DNA of 31,751 bases, taken from Oscillospiraceae bacterium. Its GTDB lineage: Bacteria; Bacillota; Clostridia; Oscillospirales; Ruminococcaceae. Below the pieces are notes generated by a model. It ran no database searches, had not been told where the DNA came from, and saw only the letters and a list, made by a program, of their open reading frames with translations. Location of the stretch: contig JAIDPG010000380.1 of the NCBI GenBank assembly GCA_029062865.1, forward strand, positions 1 through 31,751, given 5' to 3'. Each line of letters opens with the position of its first letter. Positions within the stretch are counted from its first letter, which is position 1. Made by a program: the position numbers and the translations under genes. Shown here piece by piece: positions 7,451 through 18,014 of the stretch.

Positions 7451-7948
7451 ATGCCAAACAGCGACACGTTTCGCAGTATTATTCTGAACCGTGATGCCGA
7501 GGGGCTGATTGCACTAGACAGCGGCGAAAAAGAAGATTTTCTTTTAACTTTGATATACGATCATTTGGCGGATATTCCCATAGCCGAAATGAACGAAGCG
7601 CAAAAAACCTTGTATCTTGCATCAAGGCTTGAGGACATCTGCCAAGCCGACGCGCTTCCGTCTTTGTCCGAGGACGAAGAGGCTTTTCTTGCTCTACCGG
7701 AAATAAAGAAGTCTCTTGAGCGTTTGGGAGCGTTTAAAGCAGCGGGACTTCTGGACGAATTCATATCGCTTTTGCCCGTTGGAGAGATTCCGGAATGGGA
7801 CTGGTTTTTTGAACCCGAAAGAGAGGATATTATCAAAAAAATCGACAGCGGGATTTGTAATTATCCCGACGGACCTATGCGTGATCTGTATGTTGATTAT
7901 ATATCAAATGCCGAAAACGTAAAACAGGTCTTGATGAATTTAAAGTAA
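7451..7948 (+). CDS. DUF4375/DMP19-like protein
   Basis: A 165-residue acidic, mainly helical protein. The segment Q-K-T-L-Y-L-A-S-R-L-E followed by a helix-rich stretch with L-L-D-E-F-I-S-L-L-P resembles the DMP19-like DUF4375 family, though the match is by eye and weak. No catalytic residues, signal peptide or membrane segment are visible. The ATG lies one base after the stop of the NYN gene, so the two are very likely co-transcribed; a joint role is possible but not shown. Confidence 0.55.
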   Translation: MPNSDTFRSIILNRDAEGLIALDSGEKEDFLLTLIYDHLADIPIAEMNEAQKTLYLASRLEDICQADALPSLSEDEEAFLALPEIKKSLERLGAFKAAGLLDEFISLLPVGEIPEWDWFFEPEREDIIKKIDSGICNYPDGPMRDLYVDYISNAENVKQVLMNLK

Positions 7949-7973
7949 TTATTATCGAAAAGAGGACAGAAAA

Positions 7974-8441
7974 ATGTCAGCGGAAAAAGCAAAGGCTCAT
8001 CTCGAGAAATTCGGACTTTCTGACAGGATAAAAACGCTTGAGCAAAGCAGCGCGACGGTGGAGCTCGCAGCGGCGGCGCTCGGGTGCGAGCCCGCGAGAA
8101 TAGCGAAGTCGCTTACGTTCAACGTAAACGAAAAACCCGTGATGATAGTAACGGCTGGCGACGTTAAGATCGACAACGCGAAGTTCAAGGCGCGATTCGG
8201 CGTGAAGGCGAAAATGCTTTCGCCGGAGCAGGTAACGGAGCTTATCGGGCACTCGGTGGGCGGCGTTTGCCCGTTCGGGATAAACCCGGAAGTTTCGGTT
8301 TATCTCGACGAGTCGCTGAGACGCTTCGAGCGGGTTTTCCCCGCCGCGGGCAGCGGTAACACGGCAGTCGACCTCTCGCTTGAGGAGCTTGAAAAGTGCT
8401 CCGCTTGCGAGGAGTGGATCGACGTTTCCAAGACGATTTAA
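7974..8441 (+). CDS. YbaK/EbsC-family aminoacyl-tRNA deacylase
   Basis: Proteins of this family free wrongly charged tRNA, typically Cys-tRNA(Pro), acting in the cytoplasm as a stand-alone editing domain. The 155-residue product has the family length, the conserved lysine in R-I-A-K-S-L-T-F (about 42-49), and G-G-V-C-P-F-G-I (about 99-106) followed by V-Y-L-D-E-S-L. The start has AAAGAGGACAG as ribosome site. It could equally be one of the YbaK relatives that edit other amino acids; ybaK proper cannot be assigned from sequence alone. Confidence 0.88.
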   Translation: MSAEKAKAHLEKFGLSDRIKTLEQSSATVELAAAALGCEPARIAKSLTFNVNEKPVMIVTAGDVKIDNAKFKARFGVKAKMLSPEQVTELIGHSVGGVCPFGINPEVSVYLDESLRRFERVFPAAGSGNTAVDLSLEELEKCSACEEWIDVSKTI

Positions 8442-8477
8442 GCGCGTTAAATTACCGAAGAAAGCAGGTGATCTCCC

Positions 8478-9413
8478 TTGAAAAAAGAAGTGATATACAG
8501 CCTTTCCGGGCTTTACCGCGATGATTTCCGCGTGACGGGCTATCGCTTCGGCAAGGGCGAGAAAACCTGTTGCATAATCGGCAATCTCCGCGGCAATGAG
8601 ATCCAGCAGCTTTATATGTGCGGGCAGCTTGTCAAGGCGCTTTCGCACATCGAGAAAAAGGGCGACTTCGCGCACGACAGAGAGGTGCTTGTCATTCCGT
8701 CGCTGAACAGCTACAGCACAAACGTCGGTCGGCGGTTCTGGTGCCTCGACAACACGGATATAAACCGCCAGTTCCCCGGCGACCCAGACGGCGAGACCAC
8801 ACAGAGAATAGCCGCGGGCGTGTTCGAGGAGATAAAGCAGTATAAATACGGCGTGCAATTTGCGTCGTTTTATATACCGGGAGTATTCATTCCACATATC
8901 CGAATGATGAAAACCGCGAAGGAAAACGCAAGCCTCGCGAATTTGTTCGGGCTTCAGTACGTCGTTTTGCGAAATCCCACGGCAATGGACAGAACGACGC
9001 TCAACTTCAACTGGCAGCTCTCGGGCACGGCGGCGTTTTCGCTTTACACAAACGCCACGGAGAACATCGATGAAAGCTCCGCGGAGCTGGGCGTTTCGGC
9101 GGTGTTGAGATTTCTGTCGAGAATGGGAATTATCAAATACCGCTGCCACGGCGGCTATATGGGAACGATTTTGGACGAGAGCGAAATGATAAGCGTAAAA
9201 AGCAGCGGCGCGGGGATCTACCGCAAGCTGTGCGCCGTCGGCGACGAGGTTGCCCGCGGCGACATTATGGCGCAGATAATCCACCCCTATGAGGGCACAA
9301 TAATTTCGGAGATAAGCTCCCCCGCCGACGGCATAGTTTTTTTTGAGCACGAAAAGCCCTTAGTCACGGAAAACTCGCTGATATTTAAGCTGATAAAAAG
9401 ACTGCATAAGTAA
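8478..9413 (+). CDS. Succinylglutamate desuccinylase/aspartoacylase-like (M14) protein lacking zinc ligands
   Basis: The 311-residue protein starts at TTG (8478-8480) behind AGGTGAT. Its fold markers are N-L-R-G-N-E-I (36-42), D-N-T-D-I-N-R-Q-F-P-G (91-101), G-E-T-T-Q-R near 105-110, and a C-terminal beta domain with two G-x-x-V-x-x-G-D turns, as in AstE/AspA carboxypeptidase-like enzymes. In active members the first motif is G-x-H-G-x-E; here the zinc-binding His is Arg38. The third ligand region, D-L-H in relatives, reads V-Q-F (126-128). Glu41 and Arg97 remain. I recall similar clostridial homologs with the same changes, so this is probably a distinct non-classical subfamily rather than a mutation. 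Substrate unknown. Confidence 0.75.
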   Translation: MKKEVIYSLSGLYRDDFRVTGYRFGKGEKTCCIIGNLRGNEIQQLYMCGQLVKALSHIEKKGDFAHDREVLVIPSLNSYSTNVGRRFWCLDNTDINRQFPGDPDGETTQRIAAGVFEEIKQYKYGVQFASFYIPGVFIPHIRMMKTAKENASLANLFGLQYVVLRNPTAMDRTTLNFNWQLSGTAAFSLYTNATENIDESSAELGVSAVLRFLSRMGIIKYRCHGGYMGTILDESEMISVKSSGAGIYRKLCAVGDEVARGDIMAQIIHPYEGTIISEISSPADGIVFFEHEKPLVTENSLIFKLIKRLHK

Positions 9414-9440
9414 ACAAAAACACTTAATTATCAGAGCAAC

Positions 9441-9508
9441 GGAAGTAAAGAAGCAGGAACGTCAAGCACCGACTCTTGCCTCTTGCTTCTAAAATTCTTA
9501 ACATCTAA
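9441..9508. repeat. Dispersed purine-rich repeat, copy 2
   Basis: The left part has GAAGTAAAGAAGCAGGA and the right part CTCTTGCCTCTTGCTTCTAA followed by AATTCTTAACATCTAA, so on the reverse strand it carries the AGAAGCAAGAGGCAAGAG core. It forms an imperfect palindrome between the M14-like gene and moxR. Confidence 0.55.
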
Positions 9509-9528
9509 CAGGAAGGATCAACATAACG

Positions 9529-10482
9529 ATGTCCCAGAAGTTTCAAAACCAATATCTCCTCTCGGATCTTGTAGCCGAAGTCTCTAAAGTTATAAAAGGC
9601 AAGGACGACGCGCTTTTGATCGTCTTGACAAGTCTCTTGGCGCGCGGGCACGTGCTTATCGAAGACGTTCCCGGAGTTGGGAAAACCACGCTCGCTATGG
9701 CTTTGGGGAAAGCCTCGGGCTTAGCGTTCAGGCGCGCGCAGTTCACTCCGGACGTTATGGCATCGGACATCACGGGATTTACGATGTTCAACAAAGAGGA
9801 GAATTGCTTTGAATACCGCCCCGGACTTGTGATGACGAATATTCTCCTTGCGGACGAGATAAACCGAACCTCCCCGAAAACGCAGTCGGCGCTGCTGGAG
9901 GCAATGGAGGAAAAGCGCGTGACCGTGGACGGCACTACATATCTTCTGCCCGACCCGTTTATGGTAATCGCGACGCAGAACTCTCAGGGGTACGTCGGCA
10001 CGTTCCCGCTGCCCGAGGCGCAGCTCGACAGATTTATGATGAAGATCAGCATGGGCTATCCGACGATAGCCGAGGAGCAGCAGATAATGCTCGACAGGCT
10101 TTACGACAACCCGCTTGACGATGTGCAGAATGTGATGACCGCGGAGCAGATAGCCGAGTGCGTTGAGGACGTAAACGATATTGTTTTCGCGGAGAGCCTT
10201 TGCAGATACGTCGCGGAGCTTGCCGCGGCAACGCGCAACAATCCCACGGTAGCGCTTGGCGCGAGCCCGCGCGCGTCCGTCGCGCTGATGCAGGCTTCAA
10301 GAGCCTACGCGTATCTTCGCGGGCGGGATTACGTTATCCCGGAGGATATAGTGCGGCTGCTTATCCCCGTATTTGAGCATAGGATAGTTCTGCGGCAGGA
10401 AAGCCGCGTCAACCGCCGCTCGGTGCGCTCGGTTCTCGAGGACGCGGTAAGCACGGTCGTGCCGCCCGTAAAACGGAGTTAA
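9529..10482 (+). CDS. MoxR-family AAA+ ATPase
   Basis: A 317-residue AAA+ ATPase. Walker A is V-P-G-V-G-K-T-T (about 47-54), Walker B is I-L-L-A-D-E-I-N-R (about 105-113), and sensor 1 lies in V-I-A-T-Q-N (about 145-150), followed by the family stretch F-P-L-P-E-A-Q-L-D-R-F. MoxR ATPases act as chaperone-like partners, usually encoded with a DUF58 protein, as here: the DUF58 gene starts three bases after this stop. The typical further partners (transglutaminase, VWA or BatA genes) are absent. Ribosome site AGGAAGG lies 12 bases before the ATG. The client is unknown. Confidence 0.93.
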   Translation: MSQKFQNQYLLSDLVAEVSKVIKGKDDALLIVLTSLLARGHVLIEDVPGVGKTTLAMALGKASGLAFRRAQFTPDVMASDITGFTMFNKEENCFEYRPGLVMTNILLADEINRTSPKTQSALLEAMEEKRVTVDGTTYLLPDPFMVIATQNSQGYVGTFPLPEAQLDRFMMKISMGYPTIAEEQQIMLDRLYDNPLDDVQNVMTAEQIAECVEDVNDIVFAESLCRYVAELAAATRNNPTVALGASPRASVALMQASRAYAYLRGRDYVIPEDIVRLLIPVFEHRIVLRQESRVNRRSVRSVLEDAVSTVVPPVKRS

Positions 10483-10485
10483 ACG

Positions 10486-11679
10486 ATGATACGAAATCGT
10501 GTGATATACGCGGCGGTGGCGCTTGGCTGCGTTGGCTTTTCAATGGCGTACACGGGCAAGTTTTCTCAGATATTGCTGTTTACGATACTCCTGTATCCCG
10601 TCCTCGCGTTTATAATGGCGTCAATACAGCTGTTTTTCGTGAACGCCGAGTTTTCCGCGGAGCGAATAACGGCGGCGAAGGACATTTCGTTCGATCTGCT
10701 TATCCGCGTGAAGAATTTTTTCATTTTTCCCGCGGTTCCTCTGGAATTGAAATGCGTTATCCCGGACGGCGAGATAGGTCTGTTCGCGGACAAGCGGCTT
10801 TTTGTATCGCTGCCACCATTCGGGAATTCGGAAATAGCCGTCCGCTGCAAGCACAAATTCCGCGGGAATTATCAAAGCGAGATACAGCGGCTTTACGTCG
10901 TCGACCCACTGCGGATAATCCGCGTTTCAAAAAAGTGCGAACGCTCGGTGCCGATGGTTTTCCTGCCGCGTAAGCTGATGCTTGAGGACATAATCTTCCT
11001 CTCGGCGGTTGAGCAGAGCTTCTCGCAAAAGCGGCTCAACTCCGCGGACAAGGAGGACTTCTCGCACGTCCGCGAATACCGCGACGGCGACGTGCTCCAG
11101 CTTGTGCATTGGAAGCTCACCGCCAAGCAGGACGATCTGATGATAAAGCAGTTCGACAGCATAAACGACCTGCGCGCGGTCATCTTCTGCGACTTCCACC
11201 AGAATAACGATGTTGACGGAATGACGCGCGCGGATATGATGATAGAGTGCGCGATAGCCTTCGCGAAAACCGCGCTCGATAAGGGAATTCACTCGACGGT
11301 GGACATCGGCGACTTCAACACCAAGCCGTCGTACATCAGCAGCGAAACGTCGTTCAACGAGTTCTTTCACCTGATGTCGGTAATTCCGCCGGACACCCAC
11401 GCGGAGGATCTCTGCGAGATGATAGACGCGCTCGACAAAAGCAGCGCGGCGCTGCTCGTGCTCATCACAACGGAGATAACGGAAACGATTCTCGACAGAG
11501 CCCGCGACGCGGCTCAACAAGTCACGGTGGTTTATGTTTATCTTAATCTGGAGCGAAAGGCTCTCGAAAACAATTTCGAGAAAGAACGCTTTATCTTTTT
11601 AGACGTTAAGGGAACGTCCGATCACGCCCTCAACGACGCGGCGGCAAGCATTATCAAAAGAACGGGTGAAAATCCGTAA
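10486..11679 (+). CDS. DUF58 domain membrane protein
   Basis: A 397-residue protein with one or two hydrophobic segments near residues 6-50, then a beta-rich region and the DUF58 signature V-R-E-Y-R-D-G-D-x-x-x-x-V-H-W-K-L-T-A-K (about 197-216). The part after it resembles the VWA-like fold these proteins carry. DUF58 proteins usually pair with MoxR ATPases, and this gene follows moxR by three bases. Probably membrane anchored with the DUF58 part in the cytoplasm. A role in envelope or stress functions is only suggested by the family. Confidence 0.9.
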   Translation: MIRNRVIYAAVALGCVGFSMAYTGKFSQILLFTILLYPVLAFIMASIQLFFVNAEFSAERITAAKDISFDLLIRVKNFFIFPAVPLELKCVIPDGEIGLFADKRLFVSLPPFGNSEIAVRCKHKFRGNYQSEIQRLYVVDPLRIIRVSKKCERSVPMVFLPRKLMLEDIIFLSAVEQSFSQKRLNSADKEDFSHVREYRDGDVLQLVHWKLTAKQDDLMIKQFDSINDLRAVIFCDFHQNNDVDGMTRADMMIECAIAFAKTALDKGIHSTVDIGDFNTKPSYISSETSFNEFFHLMSVIPPDTHAEDLCEMIDALDKSSAALLVLITTEITETILDRARDAAQQVTVVYVYLNLERKALENNFEKERFIFLDVKGTSDHALNDAAASIIKRTGENP

Positions 11680-11703
11680 AAATATTTCAAAAGGAGAGTT
11701 ATT

Positions 11704-11922
11704 ATGGACATTAAGGCAAAAATCGACGAGGTAGTAAACAAGGTGAAATCCGATGATAAGTTCGCGGAGAAGTTCAAGAGCGAGCCGATAAAGGCGGTCG
11801 AGGACGTGCTCGGCGTAGACCTCCCCGACGACCAGGTAAACGGCATCATCGAGGGCGTTAAGGCAAAGATAAATCTCGGCGGAGTTGCCGATAAGCTCGG
11901 CGGGCTTTTTGGCAAGAAATAA
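11704..11922 (+). CDS. 72-residue leader-peptide-like small protein
   Basis: The start is clear, with AAAAGGAGAG ahead of the ATG. The protein is a charged helix (K-V-K-S-D-D-K-F-A-E-K-F) then S-E-P-I-K-A-V-E-D-V-L-G-V-D-L-P-D-D-Q, a second helix, and a Gly-rich amphipathic tail G-G-V-A-D-K-L-G-G-L-F-G-K-K. The middle follows the outline of nitrile-hydratase-like RiPP leader peptides (P-x-x-A-x-x-x-x-x-G-v-x-L-P), but no modification enzyme or transporter is nearby, and the tail has no Cys, Ser or Thr. I recall similar small proteins in other Clostridia, so it is probably real and conserved, function unknown. It follows the DUF58 gene by 24 bases. Confidence 0.75.
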   Translation: MDIKAKIDEVVNKVKSDDKFAEKFKSEPIKAVEDVLGVDLPDDQVNGIIEGVKAKINLGGVADKLGGLFGKK

Positions 11923-11937
11923 GAATTAAACGCTGTT

Positions 11938-11958
11938 ATCCCCGCCTTCGGCGGGGAT
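11938..11958 (+). promoter_or_regulatory. Stable UUCG-capped hairpin between the small protein and the first phosphorylase
   Basis: Nine pairs (11938-11946 with 11950-11958); the GC part forms a C-UUCG-G tetraloop. There is no T run after it, so it is not a classical terminator; it ends ten bases before the ribosome site of the next gene. It may protect or separate the upstream message. Confidence 0.5.
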
Positions 11959-11993
11959 ATCGGTAAAAAGGAGGAATTCCTACGGCAACGATA

Positions 11994-12830
11994 ATGAACG
12001 AAGACGAGCGTTTTCATCTGAAGATAAAATACGGAGATGTCGGAAAGTACGTTATTCTCCCGGGCGACCCGGGGCGCGTTCCGAAAATCGCGGAGTATCT
12101 CGACGACGCGGTGCAAACAGCGCAGAACCGCGAATATAATATTTACACGGGCACGCTTCTCGGCGAAAAGGTCAGCGTCTGCTCTACGGGCATCGGCGGA
12201 CCCTCCGCGGCGATAGCCGTCGAGGAGCTTATCGACAGCGGCGCGACGACGTTCATCAGAGTAGGTACGAGCGGCGGCATCGACCTTCGGGTGTTCGGCG
12301 GCGATCTGATAATCGCGGAGGCTGCTATCCGCGCCGAAGGCACGAGCTATGAGTATCTCCCGCAGGGCTACCCCGCGCTCGCGGACTTTGACGTGACTTC
12401 CGCTCTTGTAAAAGCAGCGAAGGAGATTACCGAAAACGAGAAGGGCAAAAACTATCACGTCGGCGTCGTGCACGCCAAGGACAGCTTTTACGGCGAGGTG
12501 AACCCCGACGGCTCGGCGGTCGGGGAGAACATCAAAGCCCGCTGGGACAGCTACGTAAAATGCGGCTGTCTTGCCTCGGAAATGGAGTGCGCGGCTATCT
12601 ACGCGGTGGGAACGGTGCGCAGCGTGTTCCCGCTGAAGATCCGCTGCGGAGGCGTGCTCACCGCTTTGTGGAACGCCGAGCGTTCTAAGAAAAATATGGC
12701 AGACACGATAACCGAGGACACAACAAGCGGCATAAAATGCGCCGTCCGCGCAATGGAGCTTTTGATCGAAAAGGATCAAGCGGAGTACAGAGAGATGATG
12801 GCAAGAATGCACGGAGATATTCGCGACTAG
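11994..12830 (+). CDS. Nucleoside phosphorylase (uridine phosphorylase-like), copy 1
   Basis: Splits a nucleoside with phosphate to free base plus ribose-1-phosphate; the fold is PNP/UDP type. Motifs are P-G-D-P-G-R, S-T-G-I-G-G-P-S, F-I-R-V-G-T-S-G-G, K-D-S-F-Y-G and A-S-E-M-E-C-A-A. After K-D-S-F-Y-G comes Glu, where classical uridine phosphorylase has Gln, so the base preference is uncertain. The ATG at 11994 is 19 bases from AAGGAGG (11968-11974), too far. Seven bases after that site is ACG (11982), exactly where copy 2 has its ATG (ACG-GCA-ACG-ATA-ATG against ATG-GCT-ACT-ATT-ATG). The start may be an ACG codon, a recent mutation or a base error. It forms a tandem pair with the next gene. 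Confidence 0.9.
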   Translation: MNEDERFHLKIKYGDVGKYVILPGDPGRVPKIAEYLDDAVQTAQNREYNIYTGTLLGEKVSVCSTGIGGPSAAIAVEELIDSGATTFIRVGTSGGIDLRVFGGDLIIAEAAIRAEGTSYEYLPQGYPALADFDVTSALVKAAKEITENEKGKNYHVGVVHAKDSFYGEVNPDGSAVGENIKARWDSYVKCGCLASEMECAAIYAVGTVRSVFPLKIRCGGVLTALWNAERSKKNMADTITEDTTSGIKCAVRAMELLIEKDQAEYREMMARMHGDIRD

Positions 12831-12896
12831 AGGCAAGAGTTTTAGAGGTAAGACTCCCCGCGCGGCTTCTTACTTCTTATCTCTGAATTTCTAAAA
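12828..12896. repeat. Dispersed purine-rich repeat, copy 3 (full palindrome)
   Basis: The left arm is TAGAGGCAAGAGTTTTAGAG then GTAAGA, the right arm CTTCTTACTTCTTATCTCTG then AATTTCTAA, with a short GC-rich centre. It starts with the TAG stop codon of the first phosphorylase gene, as copy 1 does with thyA, and ends next to the ribosome site of the second phosphorylase. Confidence 0.65.
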
Positions 12897-12906
12897 AGGA
12901 GAAAAT

Positions 12907-13758
12907 ATGGCTACTATTATGAACGAAAACGAGCGTTTTCATTTGAAGATAAAAAAGGGCGACGTTGGGCGATATGTTATTCTTCCGGGCGACCCCGGGC
13001 GCGTTCCGAAAATCGCGGAGTATCTTGACGACGCGGTGCAGGTAGCGCAGAACCGCGAATACAACATTTACACAGGCAAGCTCCTCGGCGAAAAGGTAAG
13101 TGTCTGCTCGACGGGCATCGGCGGACCCTCGGCGGCTATCGCCGTAGAGGAGCTTATCGACAGCGGCGCGACGACGTTTATCCGCGTCGGCACGTGCGGC
13201 GGAGTTGATTTGCAGGTTTCGGGCGGCGATCTTATCATCGCCGAAGCGGCTATTCGCGCCGAGGGAACGTCCTACGAGTATCTCCCGCAGGGCTATCCCG
13301 CGCTCGCGGATTTTGAGGTGACTTCCGCTCTCGCGCAGGCGGCAAAAGAGATCTACGAAAATAAAAATGTATTCGGCAATTACCACGTTGGCGTCGTTCA
13401 CTCAAAGGACAGCTTTTACGGCGAGGTGAATCCCGAGGGCTCGGCGGTCGGCGATAATATCAAATCCCGCTGGGACAGCTATCTTAAGAGCGGCTGCCTC
13501 GCGTCCGAAATGGAATGCGCCGCGATCTATTCTGTCGGGCTTGTACGAGGCGCCCGCCACGAAACAAGAAGAATCCGCTGCGGCGCCGTTCTGACCGCCT
13601 TGTGGAACGCCGAGCGCTCCAAGCGCGGTCTGGACGATACGATCTGCAACGACACGACGCGCGGTATAAAATGCGCCGTAAGAGCGCTGGAAATAATCAT
13701 CGCGAACGACGCGGAACAAGAGGCGCGGTATCGGGCATATATGAATGAAAACAGGTGA
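12907..13758 (+). CDS. Nucleoside phosphorylase (uridine phosphorylase-like), copy 2
   Basis: A 283-residue paralog of the preceding gene, nearly identical over most of its length, so the pair arose by tandem duplication. It keeps P-G-D-P-G-R, F-I-R-V-G-T-C-G-G, K-D-S-F-Y-G-E and A-S-E-M-E-C-A-A. The largest difference is near residue 215, where this copy has a longer G-A-R-H-E-T-R-R loop before I-R-C-G and the first copy has R-S-V-F-P-L-K; this lies near where substrate-closing segments occur, so specificity may differ. The start is firm: ATG preceded by AAGGAG at normal spacing. It should act in nucleoside salvage in the cytoplasm. Confidence 0.93.
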   Translation: MATIMNENERFHLKIKKGDVGRYVILPGDPGRVPKIAEYLDDAVQVAQNREYNIYTGKLLGEKVSVCSTGIGGPSAAIAVEELIDSGATTFIRVGTCGGVDLQVSGGDLIIAEAAIRAEGTSYEYLPQGYPALADFEVTSALAQAAKEIYENKNVFGNYHVGVVHSKDSFYGEVNPEGSAVGDNIKSRWDSYLKSGCLASEMECAAIYSVGLVRGARHETRRIRCGAVLTALWNAERSKRGLDDTICNDTTRGIKCAVRALEIIIANDAEQEARYRAYMNENR

Positions 13759-13764
13759 GCTTTA

Positions 13765-14100
13765 ATGTCAAAAATATACTGTAACTGCGGCTGCGTTATC
13801 CCCGACATCAGCGACGGGCATAGCTTTAAGGGCTACATTTTGTCCGACAAGCAGCGGTTTCCGTTCTATGATTTTGCCGATGAAATGATCGAATCCCCCA
13901 ACCCCAACCGTGCGGAGCTTTGTATGAAGTTCCGAAAAGAGGTCGGCAACGGATATATCCGCTTTAAGCGCGTTTATCAATGCTTTGAGTGCGGGCGAAT
14001 TTTAATTGAAAACGAGGACGGAGAGTTTTCTGTTTTCACTCCCGAAAATCAAGACAAAAATCGCGACACGGCAGTGCTTGATTTCTCCGTGCGTGATTAA
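13765..14100 (+). CDS. Zinc-ribbon-like small protein, unknown
   Basis: A 111-residue protein with Cys-x-Cys-x-Cys at the start (C-N-C-G-C, residues 6-10) and C-F-E-C-G-R near 73-78, which together could bind one zinc. The middle is acidic and aromatic. The ATG follows the second phosphorylase stop after six bases, using AGGTGA. I recall similar short proteins in other Clostridia but no function. The stop codon sits inside the left arm of a large convergent terminator. Confidence 0.65.
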   Translation: MSKIYCNCGCVIPDISDGHSFKGYILSDKQRFPFYDFADEMIESPNPNRAELCMKFRKEVGNGYIRFKRVYQCFECGRILIENEDGEFSVFTPENQDKNRDTAVLDFSVRD

Positions 14101-14222
14101 AAAATCCCCCGCAAGGCGTTACGCCTTTTTCATTACGTTTCATAGAAAACAAAGGGTCGAGCACTTTTCGCTCGACCCTTAAAAGCTTCTGTATGGCTAC
14201 CCTCCTAAAGCGGGGGATTTTT

Positions 14223-14224
<2 letters not shown>
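14099..14224. terminator. Large two-way terminator palindrome between convergent genes
   Basis: A perfect 14-pair outer stem (14099-14112 with 14211-14224), with A runs at one end and T runs at the other, encloses two hairpins: AAGGCG/CGCCTT at 14113-14127 followed by T residues, and GGGTCGAGC/GCTCGACCC at 14154-14178. The outer arms overlap the stop codons of both flanking genes. On either strand a transcript would end in a GC stem with a U run. Confidence 0.8.
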
Positions 14225-17786
<3,562 letters not shown>

Positions 17787-17909
17787 ATTTACCCCTATCT
17801 AAAATGTCGCGGAGAACCGCTCACTACGCTTCGCTTCGTTCGCTAGCCGAGCAGTAAAAGCTACGTTAGCGTAACTCGCGGCGCTTTCACAGCTTGGTTT
17901 AGACGCTCC

Positions 17910-17970
17910 ACTGCTCTGCTGTTACGCTGATTTACTCGGTAGCTGCTTATGACTGCTCTGCCGTTACGCT
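17910..17970. repeat. Two direct repeats in the rpoB-rpoC spacer
   Basis: ACTGCTCTGCTGTTACGCT at 17910-17928 recurs with one change at 17952-17970, a 42-base period. The 228-base spacer (17787-18014) between rpoB and rpoC is otherwise non-coding and GC-rich with several short self-complementary stretches. In related bacteria the two genes usually lie closer together. Confidence 0.6.
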
Positions 17971-18014
17971 TACTTGCTCTGAACGCGCCTTTGGTGCGCT
18001 CTTGTTGCGCCGAC

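Noticed and set aside
7977..9350. 457-codon antisense frame over the YbaK and M14-like genes
   Set aside because: Spans two well supported genes and their gap; shadow of their codon bias.
11938..11958. Intrinsic terminator call for the UUCG hairpin
   Set aside because: No T run follows it on the plus strand, so it is kept only as a possible processing or stability hairpin.
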